Assembly (NCBI GenBank): GCA_030704615.1
Contig: CM060732.1
Span: 79,507,171-79,571,170 of the forward strand
From: Takakia lepidozioides
Lineage: Eukaryota; Streptophyta; Takakiopsida; Takakiales; Takakiaceae
DNA: 64,000 nt
Direction of reading: 5' to 3'
The notes below the pieces were generated by a model that made no database searches, had not been told where the DNA came from, and was given only the letters and a program-made list of their open reading frames with translations. A program made the translations under genes and the position numbers. Below are positions 19,899 to 31,965 of the stretch, piece after piece (position 1 is the first letter of the stretch; each line of letters starts with the position of its first letter).

Positions 19899-20241
19899 CA
19901 CACAATCCTCTGCCAAACTATCTGTATGTACTATCACAGTGAGCCTCCCAAGAGAGGCTCCTGCTCTCAAGATTTCTCGGAGACAAACTCTACTGCAGCC
20001 CCGGCTGCGCTCCTCACCACAAGCGCATCCAATAAGCATCCACAAGATCCGCCTCTCGGGAGCTGTGAACCCGTCAGTGATATACAAGTGCGCTGCTCCA
20101 CAGCAAGCGCCCCTCAGAAATGTCGGACCGTCGGCCCCACCATCGCCGCCATCGCACTAGGAGTATTGGCCTATGTGCCGTCGCGAGGGGAGCGTCCCGA
20201 GGAGAGAGGACCGTCCCGAGGAGAGAGACGCCGACCGGTTG

Positions 20242-20277
20242 CCCCCCCCCCCCCCTTCTGTCTCTCCTCTCTCTCTC

Positions 20278-20314
<37 letters not shown>
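20242..20314. repeat. C homopolymer and CT microsatellite
   Basis: A run of 14 C (20242-20255) is followed by interrupted CTCT repeats to about 20314. Just upstream GTCCCGAGGAGAGAG is repeated twice (20190-20226). Confidence 0.9.
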
Positions 20315-20315
<1 letters not shown>

Positions 20316-21524
20316 TCGTCAGCTTCTTCCCGGCTAACTAACTTGCTAATCACACTAACTAAGCTACTACGTAGCTTAATTACTTACTAATCATCCTGAC
20401 TAAGCTACTAGGTAGGTGAATTAGTTACTAATATGAGACTAATTGGCCTATTACTTACGACTTACTGATGGAATGACAAGCTGCTACGTACGAACCCCAG
20501 GGGAACTTATTCTACTGCATGTGTGGTCGAAGCTTCTATTATTCTCTTACTTTTGTCACCTTTAACTTTAGCTTTAACGTTGTGACTGTTCATATTTACT
20601 TCAACCGCTTACTTTTCGCCCAAGCGACCGCCGACCACTATATCTGGTCAAATTTTTGACCGCGGTAAACTGTGTATACCGTAGTGAAGCGAGATTATAC
20701 AAAATATAATTGGAAATTTGATTTATTCTATAAAAAAAAGTTACTAATAAGTTTGCGACTATCGTATACAGTGCTAGTTTCATGCGTTCACTCATTTTGG
20801 GTCAAAATATTTGTGTGCCAACCCTGGTTAGTTCGTCCCCAAGGCGGTTCCCCATTATTTAATCACGAGCCGTAGAGATCTGATCCCTCAAACCTATAGG
20901 ATTTCATTTTTCACAAAAACCTGAGATTGCTTCTGAATGACTGCGGCTTGGAATTTCTATTGCGAATCGCTGCAAATTTTCTGATAATAAGTGTAGTTGT
21001 GATTGCTCATGGTCCTCTAATTCCATGGATTCAAATTTGTAAGTAAAATTTTGGGCTGCCCATCCTTGACTCACCTCCGGCCACCGTGGTCTCAACTCAA
21101 TGGAATGGCACTACAAAGGAGCCAAACTCTGGAAATTCGAACAGTTTGTGGGAAGGTGGTCATCTAGTTAGAAAAGAACTGAAAACAGCAGAACTTCTGC
21201 CCCTAAGGTCTTTTATAATCTCCCAATTTCTATGGTGGTCTTCTCTGAAATGTTTTGTGGTGGACCGTAACGGACCAAGCTTCGATAGGGTCTGTGGTTT
21301 CTGTGTCTGGAGGTTCAGTTTCTTTGCAGTTTTGTGAAAAAAGTGGTTGGGATGTTAGGGGTTAAGTTCTGCCAATTAAAACAAGTGCCAATCAGACCGG
21401 ACGACGTAGAACGGTTGCAGATGCATAGTAGGCTGCAAAAATAAACGGCTGCTGAAATATTTAGTTTCACTGCTTTAGATGTTTTCTCCTTTTTGGTCCC
21501 CCTTTTCAATAGGGTGCCGGTGGC
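20315..21524. other. No recognisable gene
   Basis: AT-rich sequence with ACTAACTAAGCTACTA-type short direct repeats at 20345-20430. No coding region supported on either strand. Confidence 0.5.
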
Positions 21525-21695
21525 ATGCCAAAGCACCCAGTGGTAATGGGCACATACCACGTTGGATTTGGTTGTGGGTTCAAACCACGATCTGGTGTGT
21601 CATGAAGGTGTCCACCTTTCAGCTGGAAGGCAGTAGCCCTTGTGGTGAAGTGACACCATAAGTTACGCTCCCTTCAAGAGGCGTCATACTTTTTT
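21525..21695 (+). mobile_element. tRNA-derived SINE, family 2, copy 1
   Basis: It matches 22850-23008 over about 150 bp (ATACCACGTTGGAT, GTGTCATGAAGGTGTCCACC, GTGACACCATAAGTTACGCT). A B-box-like GGGTTCAAACCAC at about 21576 suggests RNA polymerase III origin. It ends GGCGTCATAC followed by a T run. Confidence 0.6.
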
Positions 21696-21811
21696 TTTTT
21701 ATAGCATTTTTTGTTTTGTCTGCACAAAATGATACAAATGATAAGTTGTCATACTTTTTTTTTTATAGCATTTTTTGTTTTGTCTGCACAAAATGATACA
21801 AATGATAAGTT
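21685..21811. repeat. 63-bp direct tandem duplication
   Basis: GTCATAC, a T run, ATAGCATTTTTTG and CACAAAATGATACAAATG are repeated twice with a 63-bp period (21685 and 21748). It starts in the SINE tail. Confidence 0.9.
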
Positions 21812-22824
21812 GTCGTATTGTGCGGAGCATAACTCGACCAAAAGAGAGAGAGATATGACGCCAACCGGAGATAGCGTAAATAAGAGCCTCTTCCCCTTTC
21901 AGGCAGCGGCCCTTTTCATCATGAGACTCCGTCTTTGTAGGATGAGCCTCATCATCTGTCAATGTCTGAACTTTTTCCTCGGAACTTTTTTTTGTGAAAG
22001 GGTAGGAAGAAGCCCTGAAGAAGGCTTGAAGGAGAAGGCAAGCAAAAAGTAAGCTTGTGGGTAGCCAATAGGGAAACTTCCCATCACATGATGGAACGCC
22101 AAACGGTTTTTGCTTCTAGGGAGTGCCTTTGCATACAGTAAGAGGAACGTACCAAGGGAAGCTTCCGGCGGAGGATTATAACATAACCATGTTGATAGGC
22201 TTCGTAGCGGGTGAGGAGTACTTGGGGTGGGTGGTGTGTGGTACCAAATTTGGTGGGAAAATACATTCATGCACCCTTGGCATTAGTTGTTGAATAGAAG
22301 CCCAAGGAAATGGTACAAAGTCCATGGTAGAAGGTGAGTGTGTGCCTCTCTCTGTCGCGGTCGGTACAATATCTTTCTCCACTTCCGCCCTACCCCCTTG
22401 GAAAACACAAATTTAAAATCAAACAAAGGTCTCCTATGGATCTTTTGTCGCGGTCGCGGAAAGGACAGAAGTGGGTTTGTGGGTTCTTTCACAGCATCAA
22501 GGGGTGGAGAAAACAATGAAGATTGAAATGAAGGGATGTTTGGGTTTTTCCCCATGAAAAAAGGGAGGAAGCAGCTCGGAGAGGACCCATCACTATATTC
22601 ATTAGTAGAAAGTCCTCCCTCATAAATGACTGTGGTAAGAGTTAAAATGCTCCAAGCTGGAGAGCCTGCCTTTGACTTGCACTTTCACTGCATGCTTTCC
22701 ACGTGCTCAAAGAATGGTGGCAGTGTTTGTGGGAAATTCTAGACAAGGTGGGCATGTCGTTGGCGTTGAGTAGATATGAGAGGGAGAGCTGTTTTTGCAG
22801 TTTGTGGGGGAAGACTTATGTATA
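21812..22824. other. No recognisable gene
   Basis: Several short ORFs on both strands with no recognisable domain. Confidence 0.45.
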
Positions 22825-23043
22825 ATAAGTAAGCTTGGACAACCAGCATGTAGCCCAATAGTAATGGCCACATACCACGTTGGATGGTTGTGTGTGTTTC
22901 AAAGTCCACGGGCCCGTGTGTCATGAAGGTGTCCACCTTTCAGCTAGAAGGTAGTAGCCCTTTGGTGAAGTGACACCATAAGTTACGCTCCCTTCAGGAG
23001 GCGTCATATATATATATATATATATATATATAAGTAAGCTTGG
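22825..23043 (+). mobile_element. SINE family 2, copy 2, with 14-bp target duplication and (TA)n tail
   Basis: The body is 22839-23029. It is flanked by direct repeats ATAAGTAAGCTTGG at 22825-22838 and 23030-23043, the signature of LINE-assisted retroposition. It ends in a TA microsatellite (23007-23029). The B-box region (GTGTTTCAAAGTCC) has decayed. Confidence 0.8.
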
Positions 23044-25429
23044 GAGCATTCGACTTTTGTGGGACCTGAAGCCACAAGCGGGCGGATTCGTAGCAGCCAA
23101 TGATCTTCAGCTCCGATTGTTCCGCAATCTGATTTCGTTATTGGGATCTTCATTTGTGAGAGAAGCAAACAACAGATCTGATGAATAAGCCAAATGCCCA
23201 CTTTCTTAACTCCGAAGGGACGAGGTAGTTTTTGGTGGCCCCCTCCGAAAGAGGACATACCCTCACGGATAAGGGTATATCTCTCAGGAAACTAACATCC
23301 AAAGGAATGAACCGTATGAATGGGAGGCTACCTACTTCATCCAGCTTCTTTGAAAATTTCAGCTCATTCCACCATGTCGTTTGGAAAATTATAAGAAATT
23401 TGCAAGCCCAAAATTTGGGGTACACTCCAAATTTAGGGTGGAAAAATGGTTTGACCAGGAAATTGGATTGACAAAATATTTTTTCCTCGCAAGACCCGTC
23501 GAGATTCCAATTATGTGACACCTAAAGCATGTTGCCCCAAAATGTCAAATCAGAATTCCAAAATCTTGATAAGGTTGCTTTGTATGGAAAAACGGGGGGG
23601 TCAAAACACACTATGAAACTCAAATGACATGTAATTCAGGCTTAGGGGGTTGAAATTTCCTTGGAATCACAATTGCTCCGGTAACAGTGTTCCTTGAACG
23701 ATGAACTACTACCTACAAAAAGAAATTCAGAATTCCAACAAAAATTCAGGCATAGATTTGCATTTGTTTCCATTTGTACTTTTGCCTTGTTGTCACCCCT
23801 TCAACCTACCATGTCGCTAAGTCAAAGCTGCTTGACGACCAATTTTGGGCACCCATGCACACTAAAAAATTTAGTGACGACAGGGCTTTCATTATTTTAT
23901 GGTGCCATAAAGACGGGCATGCATGACATCAAGGTGCACAACTATCGTTCAGAAAGTTTTTTCATCCAAGGTCATCATGGATGATTTCTGACGCGACCCT
24001 CACTTGACCCAGAAACGGGTCGCCTCGTCCATCAAGGGTCGGCTTAGTTGACAGCTCCCTCATTTGCAGACTGTTTGCGAGGTTTCTTTGTTGGATGTGG
24101 CTGCGGAAGCTCCACGCTTTCATGGAGGAAGGAGCAGGAGGAGTTTCCAGGGTACAGCCCCGGCAACTACCTCGGTCCTGGAGCCACAGTTGGTGCCACT
24201 GCATGCGGCCCAACAATTGCAAATCTCCTGGTGGCGGACAAACACGGTCTATCCGCAGCCAACAATGTAAATCAAAAGGCTGAGGGTGGGCCACGCTTGC
24301 TTCAAACTGTCAGGTCCGAAAGACGAGGCTGTAGCCCTGCAGGAGCTGCTCCAGCGGTGGGCCATGAGGCTTCTGGAAGAGTCGCCCATGCTTTGGTGTT
24401 CAGCTAGCGGCGTGCAAGAGCCACAGACTCACAGATGGCGATAACGCAATAAAAGCAAGGCTGTGAGGCTGCCCGGCCTCCCACCTGCCCGCTGCGCCAC
24501 GTCCTCTACGCCACGGTGGCGTTCGACTGCCCCTCCATGCCACGTTGGCGCACAAGCTAGGTTCCAACTTTACTTTTCTTAAGGGCCATGCCTGCGAGCT
24601 TAGGTGAGGCAGAAGAAACAAGAACCCTGTCGAGTTTAGGTAGCCCTCACCTTCTTTATATACTCTCCCAACAAGGTGGAGGAAGAAGCCACTGCCCACC
24701 TTATGGAATGCTCTAGAACTATGAGCCCCACCTTCCTACTTCTACGGTCTACGGTTGTCCTCGTATTTCACCCATTCCAACAGGCTTCCCTCTTGGCTGG
24801 TTCAATCTTCTCGCTTTTTTCAACCTTCAAGAAGAGGATTTGGGACCCTTACTTGGCTCAATCTGAGGCAACTTATAGAATATACACCACTATTGCCATA
24901 TAGTAACTTTCTTATGAGTAAGTAAGTAAAACAAAGTAAAGTTTCTTTAAGTGATAAGTGTTTTTCTCCTCTTCTTTTCTTTTTTTTTTAAATTTATTTG
25001 TATATATTCATATATTAGATATATGAAAATATAATTGTAGTGTTTTTATATTATAGTGAATTATAATGTGAACATTTTAATGAATATGTAAATATAAAAT
25101 TATGAATATGAATAATGATTGAATATATAATGAGAAAAAAAGAGACATAACATACAAAATTTAAAAATATGTACATATATTCATTTTAAAGCATCATCAA
25201 TATATTTTTGTAATGAACTTGATATATTTGAGTAATGTGATTAATATATTTATTATTATATTATATATAAATAATGTTTTTGTATTGTGTTTATGTATCA
25301 TTCGATGAGTTTTGTTTTGCTTTCAAATGACGTTTAACTTAGCTATGAAAGAGACATTAAAATTTGATGTATAAAATTGTGTACATGTTCTTTAAATATT
25401 GACGTAAAAGTATGTCACTAGTAGATAGG
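23044..25429. other. Gene-poor stretch; AT-rich from 24.95 to 25.4 kb
   Basis: No coding region is recognised. 24950-25400 is strongly AT-rich with many ATAT and TATT runs. Short ORFs at 23694-23984 and 24048-24407 show no domain. Confidence 0.5.
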
Positions 25430-25935
25430 TTAACCCTTAAGTTCCCAAGCCCTTTTTTGACTTTTTACCAATTTTGGGTACCCAGCTGCAGTAAATTGCC
25501 CCTAGAAACCTACCAAAAATCATCCAGAGATTCCAGCCTTATAGCAATGGGCCCAGCTCATTTATGCATGACATACCAAAAAATGAGTCAAGTCCACCGT
25601 GGAAATTGTGAGATTATAGAGTTGGCCTGGACCTCAAATATCAGGTCCCAAAGAAAAAGTGAGAAAGAAATTGGTTTTGGGCTTGTTTACCTGCCACGTC
25701 AGCGGTCAACAAGCCCTTTTCAGGCCCCAAAACGTAAATGAGAGATCTAAGATATTTTTTGTAGATCGTAGTTTTGTTTTTTTTTTTTTTTTTTTTTTGC
25801 TGCATCATACTTGAGACAAATCCCTTGTCATTAAAGCTTCAGGAGTGGGCCCCATCAGATTAGATCTGCAAAAATTAGGTCGAACTGCAAATTCAAAGTG
25901 ACCTGATTCAGGTTGCTTGGGAACTTAAGGGTTAA
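25430..25935. mobile_element. MITE with perfect 21-bp terminal inverted repeats
   Basis: TTAACCCTTAAGTTCCCAAGC (25430-25450, 21 bp) has its exact reverse complement at 25915-25935. The element is 506 bp, has no ORF, and contains a long T run (25777-25799). A target duplication is not clear because the arms begin and end in TTAA/TAA-like sequence. Confidence 0.7.
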
Positions 25936-25959
25936 TGACCATCAAGGCCACCATCCCAT

Positions 25960-26110
25960 GTTTTATAAGGAAAAAAAAAACCATAGTATGTAGCACATGT
26001 ACTCTTGCAGAGAGAGAGAGAGAGACTCCGGCCAAAGCCGGCGTAACTAAAGAGCCACTTCGCCATGCGGCTACTGCCCCCTTTCGGGGGTGGGCCCTAT
26101 ACTCTTGCGC
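25960..26110 (-). mobile_element. SINE family 2, diverged copy (minus)
   Basis: On the minus strand GGCAGTAGCC, GGCGAAGTGG, TAGTTACGCC and GGAGT occur in the same order and spacing as in the 21.5- and 22.8-kb SINEs. The 3' tail is a GA/CT microsatellite (26010-26026). Confidence 0.5.
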
Positions 26111-26179
26111 ATTGTGACACTAGTTTATGGCTTATATGAGTTATACACTTGTATGCATTCTGAACTTAAGATGGATATT

Positions 26180-26545
26180 TGATATCCGACAAACATTAGG
26201 CTGAAATATCAACATCAAATGTAATACTAGCCTAGTTAAATGACACTCATAAATCCATTTTTCGACATTTTTTCATATGCGTATGGCTACATGTATGAAA
26301 ATTTGTCATACATTTTGTTAATATGTCATGTAATGTAACACTAACCCACTTAAATTACACTCCTAAACCCAATTTTACAATATTTTTTATATGCATATGG
26401 TGAGATATATGATAATGTACTATATGTTTTTGTTGATATGTATGAAATATCAACATGTAATGTAGCACTAGCCCACTTAAATGACACTCATAAACTCATT
26501 TTCACACACTTTTTCAAGTTTGTATGGCTCATTATAGGAGAATAC
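26180..26545. repeat. Tandem AT-rich units of about 130 bp
   Basis: Three units share GAAATATCAACAT, GTAATACTAGCC, CACTTAAATGACACTCATAAA and TTTTTCATATGCGTATGG. Related units resume at 27995-28215. Confidence 0.7.
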
Positions 26546-26599
26546 TAGAAATGAGATAAGAACTTAATGCACATGTGCAACCTCTGGCAGGACGGTACA

Positions 26600-26835
26600 C
26601 CGGTTTCTATCATGTCAAATCTTCCCCACCCTCTCTTGAGCGTGACATGGACATGAAGGAGTGTAAACTCCAATTGGGGTTACGTTGGGTTACATGGGGG
26701 GTAGTGTAACTCCACTCGGTGCAACTCACACTTGGTCTCGAAAATGGAGTAAGAAGAGTTACACACATGACCACGGGGGTGTTATATGGGGTTACACCGG
26801 CTAGGGTGCCAAAATCCCCGGTTACATACAACAGC
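26600..26835. repeat. GGGTTACATGGGG-type repeat block
   Basis: Short block with GGGTTACGTTGGGTTACATGG and several GTTACAC/GTGTAAC motifs, like the array at 7.4-8.2 kb. Confidence 0.5.
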
Positions 26836-27171
26836 CTCCCTCCCATCAAGGCCCAAACCCGAAGCCTTGATATTTGCATTGCGATCACCTTACCAACACA
26901 TTACAGGCCACTACATGACACCTTCCTGAATTCTTAAGTATATAATAGTGAAACCGAGGTAAGAGGGGGTGTGGAGGATTGACAGGCCCTCCGCCGGAGG
27001 AGCCCAGGTTGCCGGAATCTGACGAAAGTACCATCAGATGCCACGAGTGTATTAAGTTCTTACATTATTCCTAGTGTCCTCCCTCATTATATGAAAATGT
27101 GCTATACACTTATGTTTGTCAATATATGAAACAAAGTACCTAGTTTGTTTGTTTGTTTTGTTTTGTTTATA
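26836..27171. other. No recognisable gene
   Basis: Includes a GTTT/GTTTT microsatellite at about 27143-27165. Confidence 0.45.
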
Positions 27172-27860
27172 GTGTTGAGATCTCCCAAACTGCGGCCCCA
27201 GCCCTGGTGCTTGGTACCGTTGGAAAGCCCTTGATGAGGAGAGGAGGGGTACACCGACTTGGTCTCATAATTTTTTGACCTGCGGTGTGGGAGATATGGA
27301 TTTTCAAGTACTTTTGGTCATTGGAAATTCGTGAAAACTAGCAAAGTGGGCTCGGGGAACAATGATTGGCCCTTCATTTGTCTTTTGTGCATGTGGACGT
27401 AAATGTAAATTGGGCTTTTTTTAAATATTGGCGTTCACCATATTGTTTGTAGTGTCGTTGAGATCTCCAAAAATGTGGGGCCTTTGGCCAAGATTTTAGT
27501 ACCGTTGGAAAAGCCCTCGATGAGTTAGGGGTGCACCCATTTGGTACACAAAATTTGGACTTACGGGCCTAGACTTATGGAATTAATATAAATAATCTTG
27601 GTTGCTGAAAATTCTACTAAATTACAAAATCAAGTGTTGGAAGGACACTGGAGATTGTACTTGGGCTTAAATAGAGGCCACGTTTTTGCACCGTTGGAAA
27701 GCTCTCGATGAGTAGGGGTGCACCGACTTGGTTTCACAAAATTTAGACCTACGGCCGAGAATTATAGAAATATGAGCAATTTTGGTCGCTGAAAATTCTA
27801 CCAAATTACAAAATTAAGTGTTGGAATGACACTTGGACGTCGCACTTGGGCCTCTATATG
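27172..27860. repeat. Three diverged units containing TACCGTTGGAAAGCCC
   Basis: Units begin near 27172, 27450 and 27655. Each has GAGATCTCC, (G/T)ACCGTTGGAAAGC, TCGATGAG, GGGTGCACC and TTGGTxxCAxAATTT, with a 200-280 bp period. Noncoding. Confidence 0.6.
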
Positions 27861-27994
27861 GGAGAAGCACTTGGATACATAGGAGATTGCCCTTGGGCTT
27901 AGATGGGCCTTAACATAGGAGACGAACTTGGATACATAAGAAATTGCACCGGGTCTTAGATTTCAATTCTTCACACATGGGCCAACGGCACATG

Positions 27995-28215
27995 CTGCCC
28001 TAGTAAATATGAAATATCAACATTCAACGTAATACTAATCCCCACTTAAATGATGGCATTCCTAAACCCACGTTTTGTACATATTTTTCATATGTTTACA
28101 ACTTAATGTACTAAAATATGTCATATATTTTTGTCAATATATTAGATGAGATATCAACATCCGCGACAATGCCAACCCATTTCAATGACATTCCTAAACT
28201 TCTAAATTTTTTCTA
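27995..28215. repeat. AT-rich 130-bp units, continuation
   Basis: Two units of the repeat seen at 26180-26545 (GAAATATCAACATTCAACGT; CACTTAAATGATGGCATTCC). Confidence 0.6.
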
Positions 28216-29480
28216 GCTAAGCTTCCCGAATAAGTCGTTTGAATACAAAACACATTTAACTATACATGAACAAGATATAATAGTTATTACTCATGCCATA
28301 TATCAAGTTCATATTACTCATCATAACAAATTACCCTTGCTACCCATTGTTCTGGGAGGTTCCCCCAATTGTAGTATCTCATGGCCTCTCACGAGGTTTT
28401 TTTCCCTCGTTCTTTACAAAAATAAATATAAATATAAATATTCATTAAAAATGGATGAATGTACCACACTCCGTCCACTATTTTAATTTTAGTGTGTCAT
28501 TTTTATTATATTTCCAAACAGTTTAGTTATAATGCATGGCACCATATTCTTAAACCCAACCATCGTTAACCCCTACTTAAAAATTAGAAAAAAGAAAAAA
28601 AGAAAAAAAGAACTTACATATGGTATTTCTAAGATACGTAGTGTATCTTCTATATTTTTCGATAGACTCTATGAGAAAGTACATTGAAAAAATATATATA
28701 CGGCTCAACCTAATTTTAGTCACACACTTTCGAGAGTATATATGGTAGAGCGTTTAGCCCGCAAGTGGGGCGGGTGTGTGTGCCCCGTAGGGCTTTTGTG
28801 CCTGCGTGGCGCAGATGGGCGCAGGATGGCAGTGGCGTGCAGTGACGCGTGCGGACGTGCGCGTGGCGTGGAGGACGTGGCGGAGCGGGCAGGTGGGAGG
28901 CCGGGCAGCCCCGGCACTAATAAGTTATCCCCTCACAGTCTGGGACATCGTGCCGACTCCCGACCTCCGCCCCCGTCTCGCTTGTGGACCCCGCTCGCTC
29001 CTGTTACTGTATTACTTGTTGTAGTGGTGCCTGCAGGCTGCAGGAGGAGCAGTGCTGTGTAGGACCCGATCAGTTGCTCGCAGTTTCAGTTTCTTCGTGC
29101 GCAAGTCTTTCATTACGCAAAGTCAGATCCGTTGACCGCAACAGTTAACACAATGGAGGGCGACTGTAGACCTGTTTCAAACATACGATCCACATGTGGG
29201 AACTGGATGACTCCAATCGGACAATCCCAACGATCTCATGACCCTTGCCTTGGGGGGCACATTTTCCTGTTCAAATATTTTATTACAGTCTGGAATGTAG
29301 TCGGAGTGGAAGACCGACCCTGGCAGTCTCCAACGACCAGAGCAATACTGTAGCGTTGGACTCTTTAAACGTGCACAGAGACAATTGTACCATGCCTTGT
29401 CGATGAGTACTTGCTCCAGACTCCAGCAGTCCAGTGCTAGGGGAAGTGTACGATTTCCCATGAAAAACTCTTCATAATGA
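28216..29480. other. No recognisable gene; GC-rich 28.75-29.06 kb
   Basis: A GC-rich 300-bp block carries a plus-strand ORF of 106 codons with no recognisable domain. A minus-strand ORF at 29177-29461 is also unrecognised. Confidence 0.4.
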
Positions 29481-30640
29481 AGACGATATGTAGATGTGGG
29501 ACCAGTTGGATCTCAACAACTGACATGCTGCACAGGAGTGGTACATACCAGTGTTGGGCGGTTACCCGCCGGGACCCAGGTTAACCGCCGGTTCAGGTTA
29601 ACCGGAACCGGGCTCATTCCTACAGAACCTGACCCGGAACTGGAACCTGCCAATGGGGATCGGCGCAGAACCGCTTGCTGGGTGTGAGAACCGGAGAACT
29701 GGGGCGCAAGGGGATAAAAACAGGTTCCGGTTCTTGACCCCTTGGTGGGGCTGGTGGCCCAGGGCAAACTTATTTAATGCTCTCAAGCTCCTGAGATCCT
29801 GGGTTCAATGCTTGAAGGCCATGAGATTCTATGTTCAATGCTTCAGCGCCATGAGATCTTGGGTTCAATCTCCAGCTCCATGATATCCTGGCTAAGTTCA
29901 TTAATAAAATGTTTGAAGATGCCAATACTTGCCAGTAGCTGAATAGTACTTTCAACCCATAAAATTTTACCCATTTTCTTCTACCAGTTTATTTAGAGTA
30001 TTTTTGTTTGTTTTTTTGTTAGTGAAAACTAACAAAATCGTTGGATTTTAGTTCAAATATGTGAATACACTGCTATTTAATCTACCGGACTGATAAATAT
30101 TTTTAAATCTAATTAAATTAAACAAATATATTTTAAAAATAGAACCGGAACCTAACCGGAACCGATGGTTTTTATCAGCAATTAACCGGTAACCAGAACC
30201 GCCCCCATGTTTAAAAGTTGGATCCGGAACCGGAACCGGATCCGGAACCGTCTCTTGAAATAATTGTGGAACCGGAACCGAAGGTTCCTTCACAAATGCA
30301 AGAACCGCCCAACACTGGTACATACCCAGTGCCCTCACTTCGTGGTCACTTGGGTCAATCGAGAAAGGACAAGGACAACAAAGCTAGTTGCGAGTGTGCC
30401 TGATGCGATGATGTCGTTCCAGAAATGCGATTTGCAAACGACAAAGATTAAAGGAATGCACCACTACAAGAACTGGTCGACCTTGCATGATTTGGTGCGG
30501 TGCATGCACCAGAAGCTCGAAGCTCGAAAGATTCTGACTTGGCACGCAAACGTTAAAGCTGGACTGCCTCCTACCCGGGATTATACATCCAGATCAAATA
30601 CCGTCCCTGGCCAACCGTTTAGGGAATTTTGCGCCTAATA
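29481..30640 (+). pseudogene. Unknown ORF interrupted by a hAT MITE
   Basis: If 29549-30325 (the MITE plus one target-site copy) is left out, the plus-strand frame is open from 29481 to TAA 30638-30640, roughly 125 residues: before the insertion QQLTCCTGVVHT, after it CPHFVVTWVNRERTRTTK and MHHYKNWSTLHDLVRCMH. No family is recognised, and without homologues the ORF may be fortuitous. It suggests the MITE landed in a gene or gene relic. Confidence 0.35.
29541..30325. mobile_element. hAT-type MITE 2 with 8-bp target duplication
   Basis: The element is 29549-30317 (769 bp). Ends: CAGTGTTGGGCGGTT on the left and AACCGCCCAACACTG on the right. Flanking direct repeats GTACATAC lie at 29541-29548 and 30318-30325. 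Subterminal regions are full of CCGGTT/AACCGG motifs. It shares CAGTGTTGG ends with the element at 9790 but has different subterminal repeats, so a different subfamily. No transposase is encoded. Confidence 0.92.
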
Positions 30641-30690
30641 ATAATCAATCAATCAGAAAATTAGGCATGTTTTGAAATAATTTTCTCAAT
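30599..30690. repeat. Dispersed repeat fragment, partner at 56.65-56.75 kb
   Basis: ACCGTCCCTGGCCAACCGTTTAGG and the following AATTAGGCAT motifs match the reverse strand of 56645-56745. Confidence 0.45.
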
Positions 30691-30800
30691 TAGGCATCTT
30701 CATGCTATAAATCTAGCAACGACCTGAAGGTCGGAAGCTAGTTTAGCGTAGAGTAGGAATAGGGTGCCATAGTGCCACGTCATCGTCGTCGTCAACTTTT

Positions 30801-31395
30801 TTGGAACCTGCCCGAAATGCCCGAAAAGCAGCGCGGGGAAGGGACGCCCCGCGTGCTCAAGCTTCTAAAAGAGGATCGAGAGAGGGAGTCCACAATGCCT
30901 CTTCTAGTACTTCTGCGCATGTGAAGATGCTTTGTGAGGCAGACAAACTGACAGAGGCTCTACAGACTTTAAACCAAGGAGGCATAAAGATACCTATGTC
31001 TGTCGATGAAAGGTCTGGAAGCTGGAAAGCAGGTGCACACACACATTATCCAAAGTGGAATCACGTCAAATGTTTTTCTACTCAACACCCTTGTCAACAT
31101 ATACGTTAAGGGCGGGAGCATCATGGATGCTCACCAAACATTCAACAGAATGCCTCAACAATCTGATCACGTGGAATATAATGTTGGCAGGATTTACCAA
31201 GCATGGGTGTGGTAGGAATGCTTTTGAGACCTATGAGCAGATTTTGCGCAAAGGGGTGAAGCCCAACCACATCAGATTTGTTTGTGTTTGCAATGCGTGT
31301 GCAAGCTTGGGAGCTCTGGAAAAGGGGAAAGAGGTCCATGGTGACATTGTCAAAGCTGGAATTGTACCATATGTCATTCATATGTCACTCATGAA
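30801..31395 (+). pseudogene. PPR gene fragment (N-terminal part)
   Basis: The frames together show a PLS-class PPR protein start: an Arg/Ala-rich N-terminus, LCEADKLTEALQTLNQGGI, then repeats containing GLEAGKQVHTHIIQSGI, VFLLNTLVNIYVKGGSIMDA, RNAFETYEQILRKGVKPNH and [18 protein letters not shown]. Frameshifts occur near 31005, 31050 and 31170. The match ends at about 31380, where a dispersed repeat begins. Such proteins bind organelle RNA; this copy is not functional. Confidence 0.7.
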
Positions 31396-31965
31396 GGTGT
31401 GGTTTTTTCTTAATATACGATGTAAAGAAGTTTGTTCATCCTGCACATGTGGGCTCTTGGCTCCTGTTAGTACCATGATTTCATATTCTTCCTGATTATG
31501 TTTACTAGGTTCTTAGGAGAGTCGGCTCGGTCTTAGCAGGCTGTGTTTCAATCTATGTCTGCTCAGCTGCACCGTGTTGGTTCTCACAGACCAATCCGAC
31601 ATCACCTGACACAAGCAACACACATAAGGGGTCCTTTTGGGTTGATGGTCAAATCCTCCATGGATCATGCCACAAGGTCAAGGACAATGTGGTGAGGGCA
31701 CCTTCTTCTTTGACCTATTTCAGCCTGTTTTGCCCTCTCATCAGACTCAGCCCTGAGATGCATATTGAATTCTGCAAGTTAGGTCGTTGGGTAGATGGTC
31801 AACTGGAAATAGCAGCGGCAACGGCACAAATGATAGAACAAGGCACTGCTAATGTTCAGGCACCTTCTTCGACACATTACACCCTGTTTTTCCCTCTCGT
31901 CAGAGTCAGCCCTAAATTTCCATGTTGAATTCTGCAAATTAGCTGGTTGAGTGAATCTGGTTTGG
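31396..31965 (+). repeat. Dispersed repeat, inverted partner at 56.93-57.83 kb
   Basis: GTGGGCTCTTGGCTC, GTGTTTCAATCTATGTCTGC, GCCTGTTTTGCCCTCTCATC and the GATAGAACAAGGCACTGCTAATG segment all recur on the opposite strand at 56930-57835. It interrupts PPR sequence. The type of element is unknown; no ORF or LTR is recognised. Confidence 0.65.

Noticed and set aside
20159-20353. Arg/Glu-rich minus-strand ORF
   Set aside because: Translation of the CT microsatellite only.
19779-20390. 203-codon plus-strand ORF upstream of the kinase
   Set aside because: Ser/Thr/Pro-rich translation running into a CT microsatellite; likely the kinase promoter and leader region.
28742-29062. 106-codon GC-rich ORF
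   Set aside because: No domain, and the open frame is expected from high GC content.
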